Shown here in pieces: positions 60,039 to 64,000 of a stretch of DNA of 64,000 nt; within the stretch, counting starts at the first letter, position 1; each line of letters starts with the position of its first letter. The position numbers and the translations under genes were made by a program. This DNA comes from Winogradskyella schleiferi (GTDB lineage: Bacteria; Bacteroidota; Bacteroidia; Flavobacteriales; Flavobacteriaceae), in contig NZ_CP053351.1 in assembly GCF_013394655.1 (NCBI RefSeq), positions 248,001-312,000 on the forward strand. Reading direction: 5' to 3'. Below the pieces are notes generated by a model. That model was not told the origin of the DNA. It did no database searches and was given only the letters and a program-made list of their open reading frames with translations.

Positions 60039-62735
60039 ATGAAAAATTACTACTGTCTTATTTTTGTAACATTATGCTGTGTTTTTAGTTTAAATGCTCA
60101 ATTAGAAGGGTCTTGGCGAATTTCTCCAGAGGTAGGAGCCTTAAAATTTGGACCAGAACCAGGTTCTGATCTTTGGTACATTAATGATCCTCAAACACTC
60201 ATAGATAGAGCTTGTTTTTTTGACGATACATATGTTTTCAATATGGATGGTTCATTTCATAATCTTTTAGGATCTGAAACTTGGATAGAAGAATTTCAAG
60301 GTGCTTCAACGCTAGGGCAATGTGATGTCCCGGTTTTTCCTCATGATGGAACAGCCAATGCAACTTACGTTTATGATGATATTGCAGGGACCATTACACT
60401 TAATGGACAAGGGTCGTTTTTGGGACTAGCAGTTGCAAATAATGAAGGAAATTTAACTGATCTCCTTAACGTACCACAATCGATAACTTATGACGTGGTT
60501 TTATCAGACAATAATAGCGTAATGACCCTTTCTATAGAGTCAGGCACTGGTTCGTTTTGGACCTTCAAACTTATTAGCGTTGATCTAGTGAATATTATAG
60601 ACACCAATTTCGAAAATTATTTAGAAACGCATAATGCTAATGGTGATGCAGTCGCGTTAGGAGATGCCTCGAGCATGGGTGATGGTGTTCTCAATAATTT
60701 AACCTTAAAAAGCAGAGTAGAGAACGTTACTGAGCTTAATGTCAATGATAGTAACATAGCTAGTCTACAGGGTATAGAGGCGTTTACTAATTTAGAAATA
60801 TTATTCTGCCAAAGAAATCTACTAACGAGTCTCGATGTTTCTCAGAACCTAGCGTTAGAAGAACTGGAGTGCGAAACGAATCAATTATCTACCTTAAACG
60901 TAAGTCAAAATACGGCCTTAAGGGTTTTGGGATGTTCAGACACCAATTTATCAACCATAGATGTCAGTAATAATTTATTGTTGGAAGCGATATGGTTTAC
61001 CAATAACAATATCGAAAGTTTAAATTTAGATAGCAATACAGCACTGCGAACGTATGGACTCTCCAACAACCCGTTGGTTTATATGTCCATCAAAAATGGA
61101 AATAATGCAAATATGCTATATATTGAAGCTCAGAATTTACCGAGTTTAACCTGTATTGAGGTTGATGATGAAAATGCAGCTTATTTAAGTGAAAGTAACT
61201 GGAATGTAGATCCGAGTATCACATTTAGTAATGATTGTGGTACTTTTTTTATATCAGACACCAATTTCGAAAATTATTTAGAAACGCATAATGCTAATGG
61301 TGATGCAGTCGCGTTAGGAGATGCCTCGAGCATGGGTGATGGTGTTCTCAATAATTTAACCTTAAAAAGCAGAGTAGAGAACGTTACTGAGCTTAATGTA
61401 AATGATAGTAACATAGCTAGTTTACAGGGTATAGAGGCGTTTACTGATTTAGAAATATTATTCTGCCAAAGAAATCTACTAACGAGTCTCGATGTTTCTC
61501 AGAACCTAGCGTTAGAAGAACTGGAGTGCGAAACGAATCAATTATCTACCTTAAACGTAAGTCAAAATACGGCCTTAAGGGTTTTGGGATGTTCAGACAC
61601 CAATTTATCAACCATAGATGTCAGTAATAATTTATTGTTGGAAGCGATATGGTTTACCAATAACAATATCGAAAGTTTAAATTTAGATAGCAATACAGCA
61701 CTGCGAACGTATGGACTCTCCAACAACCCGTTGGTTTATATGTCCATCAAAAATGGAAATAATGCAAATATGCTATATATTGAAGCTCAGAATTTACCAA
61801 ATTTAACCTGTATTGAGGTTGATGATGAAAATGCAGCTTATTTAAGTGAAAGTAACTGGAATGTAGATCCGAGTATCTCCTTTGGGGAAGACTGTGGAGA
61901 TCTTTGGACAATTTATACATCTGATGTTAATTTAGATACGGCGTTGTCTGGTTATGGTAATGCGATTGATACTAACGGAGATGGAGAAATCACTCTTAAC
62001 GAGGCAGCAGCTTATACCGGTGTTTTAGACTTGAGTAACTCAGGTATTACTGATATTCAAGGACTACAAGGTTTTACAGCGGTTACGGAAATTAATCTTT
62101 CAGGTAATGATATTACAGACTTAAGTCCATTGTTTGGAAGTAGTACCGTAATTTTAATTAATAGACAAACCCAATTGAGAACTGTAGCGAATTCTAGTTT
62201 TTCAGCGCTCTCCGTTTTAGATGTAAGTGATAATAATCTTGAAAGTATTGACCTAAGTGAATTAACAACTTTAGTAGAATTTTACTGCTCTAATAATGCA
62301 TTAAATAGTCTCAACGTAAAAAATGGTAATAATGAAATCTTGACAAGTTTTGATGCGTCAAATAACTCAGAATTGAGTTGTATAGAAGTGGATAATGCCA
62401 TCGCGGCGAGTTCGGGATTAAATTCATATAGCTCGTGGATTAAAGACACACTAGCAATTTATTCTGAAGATTGTTTCAGCACATTAAGCATAGACGATAA
62501 TGATGGTATACCGTACATTTCAATTTTTCCAAACCCGGTTAAAGATGTACTTACTATAAATTCAAAACAACCTATAGATCATGTTATAATTTATAGTCTT
62601 TTGGGGCAAAAAGTAGTATCATATAAAGACTTAGCCAATAATAAAATAGATATTTCTAATTTTTCAAAAGGATTATACATTTTAACTGCTGAAATAAATG
62701 GAGCGATACAATCGATAAAATTTGTAAAAGAGTAA
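60039..62735 (+). CDS. T9SS-exported leucine-rich-repeat protein with a recent internal duplication
   Basis: 898 residues. Signal peptide (about 1-20, LIFVTLCCVFSLNAQ), an N-terminal beta domain (about 21-180, LEGSWRISPEVGALKFGPEP), then two almost identical 207-residue LRR units at about 188-394 and 407-613. Each starts DTNFENYLETHNANGD, carries 21-residue LRRs such as LTSLDVSQNLALEELECETN and LSTIDVSNNLLLEAIWFTNN, and ends with an I-E-V-D-D-E-N-A capping segment. A third, diverged LRR unit (about 635-815) has an EF-hand-like DTNGDGEITLNE at 644. The C-terminal T9SS type A domain (about 825-898) is shared with the gene at 57758. A surface protein, perhaps an adhesin; function unknown. Confidence 0.87.
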   Translation: MKNYYCLIFVTLCCVFSLNAQLEGSWRISPEVGALKFGPEPGSDLWYINDPQTLIDRACFFDDTYVFNMDGSFHNLLGSETWIEEFQGASTLGQCDVPVFPHDGTANATYVYDDIAGTITLNGQGSFLGLAVANNEGNLTDLLNVPQSITYDVVLSDNNSVMTLSIESGTGSFWTFKLISVDLVNIIDTNFENYLETHNANGDAVALGDASSMGDGVLNNLTLKSRVENVTELNVNDSNIASLQGIEAFTNLEILFCQRNLLTSLDVSQNLALEELECETNQLSTLNVSQNTALRVLGCSDTNLSTIDVSNNLLLEAIWFTNNNIESLNLDSNTALRTYGLSNNPLVYMSIKNGNNANMLYIEAQNLPSLTCIEVDDENAAYLSESNWNVDPSITFSNDCGTFFISDTNFENYLETHNANGDAVALGDASSMGDGVLNNLTLKSRVENVTELNVNDSNIASLQGIEAFTDLEILFCQRNLLTSLDVSQNLALEELECETNQLSTLNVSQNTALRVLGCSDTNLSTIDVSNNLLLEAIWFTNNNIESLNLDSNTALRTYGLSNNPLVYMSIKNGNNANMLYIEAQNLPNLTCIEVDDENAAYLSESNWNVDPSISFGEDCGDLWTIYTSDVNLDTALSGYGNAIDTNGDGEITLNEAAAYTGVLDLSNSGITDIQGLQGFTAVTEINLSGNDITDLSPLFGSSTVILINRQTQLRTVANSSFSALSVLDVSDNNLESIDLSELTTLVEFYCSNNALNSLNVKNGNNEILTSFDASNNSELSCIEVDNAIAASSGLNSYSSWIKDTLAIYSEDCFSTLSIDDNDGIPYISIFPNPVKDVLTINSKQPIDHVIIYSLLGQKVVSYKDLANNKIDISNFSKGLYILTAEINGAIQSIKFVKE
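60600..61220 (+). repeat. 621-bp tandem duplication in the LRR gene, unit 1
   Basis: Repeated at 61257-61877 with five base differences by eye (about 99% identity); period 657 bases = 219 codons, so the frame is kept. Two of the changes alter residues at one position each (Asn to Asp, Ser to Asn). Confidence 0.9.
61257..61877 (+). repeat. 621-bp tandem duplication in the LRR gene, unit 2
   Basis: Second copy of the 60600-61220 unit. The 36 bases between the units are unique and encode a short linker containing NDCGTFFIS. Confidence 0.9.
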
Positions 62736-62766
62736 TCAACTATTCCAGATTGTTTTACCCATTAAC
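62551..62766 (+). repeat. Shared T9SS sorting-domain/3'-flank block, copy 2
   Basis: Counterpart of 59259-59474, offset 3292 bases. The 3' flank to repeat R is again 230 bases (62736-62965) with roughly four fifths identity outside the block. Confidence 0.85.
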
Positions 62767-62965
62767 ATCTATCTAGAACCAGCAGAAGATGTTGTTTTGT
62801 TTAAAAGGAGGTTCACGATTGTCTTAGCGAGATTGAAATATCTTCTTTAAAAGTTTTTTTGAAATTAATACAACTGATACTATTAGAGCGTTTAAGAATA
62901 TAAAAGAACATCATGTTAATTGATTTAAATTTATTCGTGATTCTACTGTTAAATCATTTGGAAAT

Positions 62966-63158
62966 AAAGCTTCAAGAGATTGAGGCTTTTTTTAAGCAAG
63001 GTTCCCAATGTCTTGGGACTAAAAATGTTGTGTTTTTCTAGGAGAAATCTTAGAGTAGTTGTAAGATTCCCAATCAAATTGTGAGCTTACCAATGAAAGG
63101 TTTTCCTTTTTTCTGTTCCGATAGCTATCGGAAGAAGATGGGATGCTTTTTTGTTTTA
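62966..63158 (+). repeat. Repeat R, copy 3, with a palindrome inserted
   Basis: Carries the full 5' half of copy 1 (AAAGCTTCAAGAGATTGAGG hairpin, TCCCAATGTCTTGGGAC, AATCTTAGAGTAGTTGTAAG, CCAATCAAATTGTGAGC), but in place of CTTTTTAAGAAGATTGGG it has an 18-base perfect palindrome followed by AGAAGATGGGATGC, and it stops after TTTTTTGTTTTAGG. The first hairpin serves as terminator of the LRR gene. Confidence 0.75.
63116..63133. repeat. 18-bp perfect palindrome TTCCGATAGCTATCGGAA
   Basis: Lies inside repeat R copy 3 and is absent from copies 1 and 2. I recall this palindrome as a frequent dispersed repeat in flavobacterial genomes. Confidence 0.65.
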
Positions 63159-63305
63159 GGACGGTTTTGGGATATTTATCCATGACGTCCATTATTTAAC
63201 TTATAGCTTATTACAAATTACACTTCTCCATTTTAATTAAGAATTTTATAAATACAACGATAGGTCTAAAGTCTAAGTTGTCAACAAGTTATGAACACAA
63301 AATAT

Positions 63306-63338
63306 GCGTTTAGTCGAACAATAAAAGCGTTTAGTCGA
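63306..63338 (+). promoter_or_regulatory. Tandem 12-bp direct repeat, candidate LytTR-type operator
   Basis: GCGTTTAGTCGA at 63306-63317 and again at 63327-63338, 21 bases start to start with a nine-base spacer. The pair ends 30 bases before TATATTTG at 63369, an activator-type position. The promoter has no -33 TTG, consistent with activator dependence. Confidence 0.55.
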
Positions 63339-63368
63339 TGAAATATTAGGAAATCATAAAATTACGCT

Positions 63369-63376
63369 TATATTTG
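63369..63376 (+). promoter_or_regulatory. -7 element of the small exported peptide gene
   Basis: TATATTTG, exact TAnnTTTG match, downstream of the GCGTTTAGTCGA pair. A start near 63382 would give a leader of about 210 bases. Confidence 0.5.
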
Positions 63377-63591
63377 TACTCCTTCATAAGTCCTCAAATC
63401 GCTTATAAAGGAAAATTTTAATCCATTTTACTATTAGACATTCACTTGTCTAGAAAACGTCCCTCGTTTTTATTTTAGTATAATTTTAGGTTTCCCCTAA
63501 AATAGTTAATAATCCATTCCCTTCCCTCAACGTAGCGCATTGCGCTGCAGATTTTTGATGTTAACTTATTTTTAACCCTAATTTAATACTT

Positions 63592-63762
63592 ATGAAAACC
63601 CTAAAAATTACTTTTGCTCTTGCAGCTATTATGTTATTAACTGTATCTGGTGTACAATCTGAATCAAATTCAGTTTCTGAAAACAATGAAATTAAACAAC
63701 CAACTAAGATTGAATTGTTGGCTCATAATAAAGCAAAAGTAAAAAAACCTACTAATATGTAA
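63592..63762 (+). CDS. Small exported peptide (56 residues)
   Basis: The chain begins MKTLKITFALAAIMLLTVSG, a clear signal peptide, with likely cleavage near VQS-ES, leaving about 33 residues. The mature part starts acidic and polar (ESNSVSENNE) and ends basic (HNKAKVKKPTNM). It is flanked by a candidate LytTR-type operator, a -7 element and a strong terminator, so it looks like a real, separately regulated gene. No family is recognised. It could be a signalling or surface-active peptide; this is speculation. Confidence 0.65.
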   Translation: MKTLKITFALAAIMLLTVSGVQSESNSVSENNEIKQPTKIELLAHNKAKVKKPTNM

Positions 63763-63791
63763 TTACAGAATTATAACTTAAAATTAAACTT

Positions 63792-63821
63792 AGTCCTTAT
63801 CATTTTGGTAAGGACTTTTTT
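63792..63821 (+). terminator. Terminator after the small peptide gene
   Basis: AGTCCTTATC pairs with GGTAAGGACT (one G-T pair) around ATTTT, followed by a run of T. Confidence 0.8.
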
Positions 63822-63893
63822 CGTTATTGTAAGTTCAAAGGGAAAAGAAGATATTTTGTTTTAACTTTGATTTATATATTAAAACTCACAATA

Positions 63894-64000
63894 TTGAAAT
63901 CAAATGTTTTCTCGACTTTCCTATTAATGATTTTTGTGAGTCTTTGTTGCGCTCAAACAACTTCTCATAATACATTATCTGACAGTGTTCAAAAGCTGAT
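63894..64000 (+). CDS. Exported protein, 3'-truncated by window end
   Basis: A frame from TTG at 63894 stays open to the edge and begins with a signal peptide: KSNVFSTFLLMIFVSLCC-AQ, then TTSHNTLSDSVQKL. The Cys-Ala-Gln end could be signal peptidase I or a lipobox. ATG at 63904 is out of frame and stops after seven codons; an in-frame ATG at 63927 would cut the signal short. Product unknown. Confidence 0.5.
   Translation, partial: MKSNVFSTFLLMIFVSLCCAQTTSHNTLSDSVQKL

Larger units (their letters stand above)
62736..63591. other. 856-bp region between the LRR gene and the small peptide gene
   Basis: No gene longer than chance. Holds the 3' flank and repeat R copy 3 up to about 63158, then a unique stretch with a 21-base-period direct repeat (63306-63338), a -7 element (63369-63376) and a long leader before the peptide ATG at 63592. 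Confidence 0.6.

Noticed and set aside
1..64000. CRISPR array or cas genes, suggested by the TPR-CHAT protein
   Set aside because: No regularly spaced short repeats and no Cas-like proteins are visible; the CHAT protein has a signal peptide and membrane anchor, unlike type III-E TPR-CHAT.

Overview
The window looks like a chromosomal segment of a marine-type flavobacterium (Bacteroidota, Flavobacteriaceae). The DNA is AT-rich. Start codons sit behind A-rich leaders rather than Shine-Dalgarno sites, and several genes have TAnnTTTG -7 promoter elements. Lipoproteins begin with Cys followed by Ser/Lys/Asp/Glu, and secreted proteins carry type IX secretion (T9SS) C-terminal sorting domains. A SusC-like TonB receptor, a two-piece MetH, a fused MoaC/MoaB and an ATP-cone-bearing NrdB point the same way. 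No prophage, plasmid, IS transposase or CRISPR array is visible.

Region by region. 1-3952: a tight plus-strand cofactor operon (end of a siroheme synthase, moaD, moeB-rhodanese, moaE, moaCB, moaA). 4025-11838: an exported formylglycine-generating-enzyme-like lipoprotein, then a minus-strand methionine operon metZ > metH N-part > metH C-part > metF. The operon has a SAM-I riboswitch in its leader and an unusual density of small palindromic repeats in and between its genes. 11839-15202: HupE/UreJ-like membrane protein, dCMP deaminase, S41 C-terminal protease, short flavoprotein. 15348-22973: a membrane-anchored TPR-CHAT protease facing an ECF sigma factor operon (sigma, TM-TPR putative anti-sigma, two lipoproteins, one T9SS protein). 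23121-28841: lipoprotein, MarC, DUF3109-like protein, a secreted protein and a LytTR response regulator/histidine kinase pair. 29667-32741: ribonucleotide reductase nrdB-nrdA. 33017-43825: OmpA-like lipoprotein, a chromate transporter gene broken by one stop codon, then a probable phosphate uptake group (PiT-PhoU fusion, OprP-type porin, TonB receptor, beta-helix lipoprotein). 44076-56178: dGTPase, dxs, a TonB-like protein, tadA, a TSP3 lipoprotein, a large DnaE with its own N-terminal exonuclease, thioredoxin. 56376-64000: a DUF58 protein, tRNA-Asp, and a repeat-flanked pair of T9SS surface protein genes, then a small exported peptide behind a LytTR-type repeat pair.

Most genes are housekeeping. 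Four places reward a second look: the tRNA-Asp-linked T9SS cassette array (57472-63158), in which two unrelated secreted proteins share a near-identical C-terminal domain, 3' flank and leader, and one of them also carries a 621-bp, about 99% identical internal duplication; the CHAT protease facing the sigma/anti-sigma operon; the palindromic repeats that have become coding sequence in metH; and two 21-bp-period direct repeats that look like LytTR operators.

All family assignments are by eye from motifs and protein length. No database search was possible. Identity figures for repeats were counted by eye.
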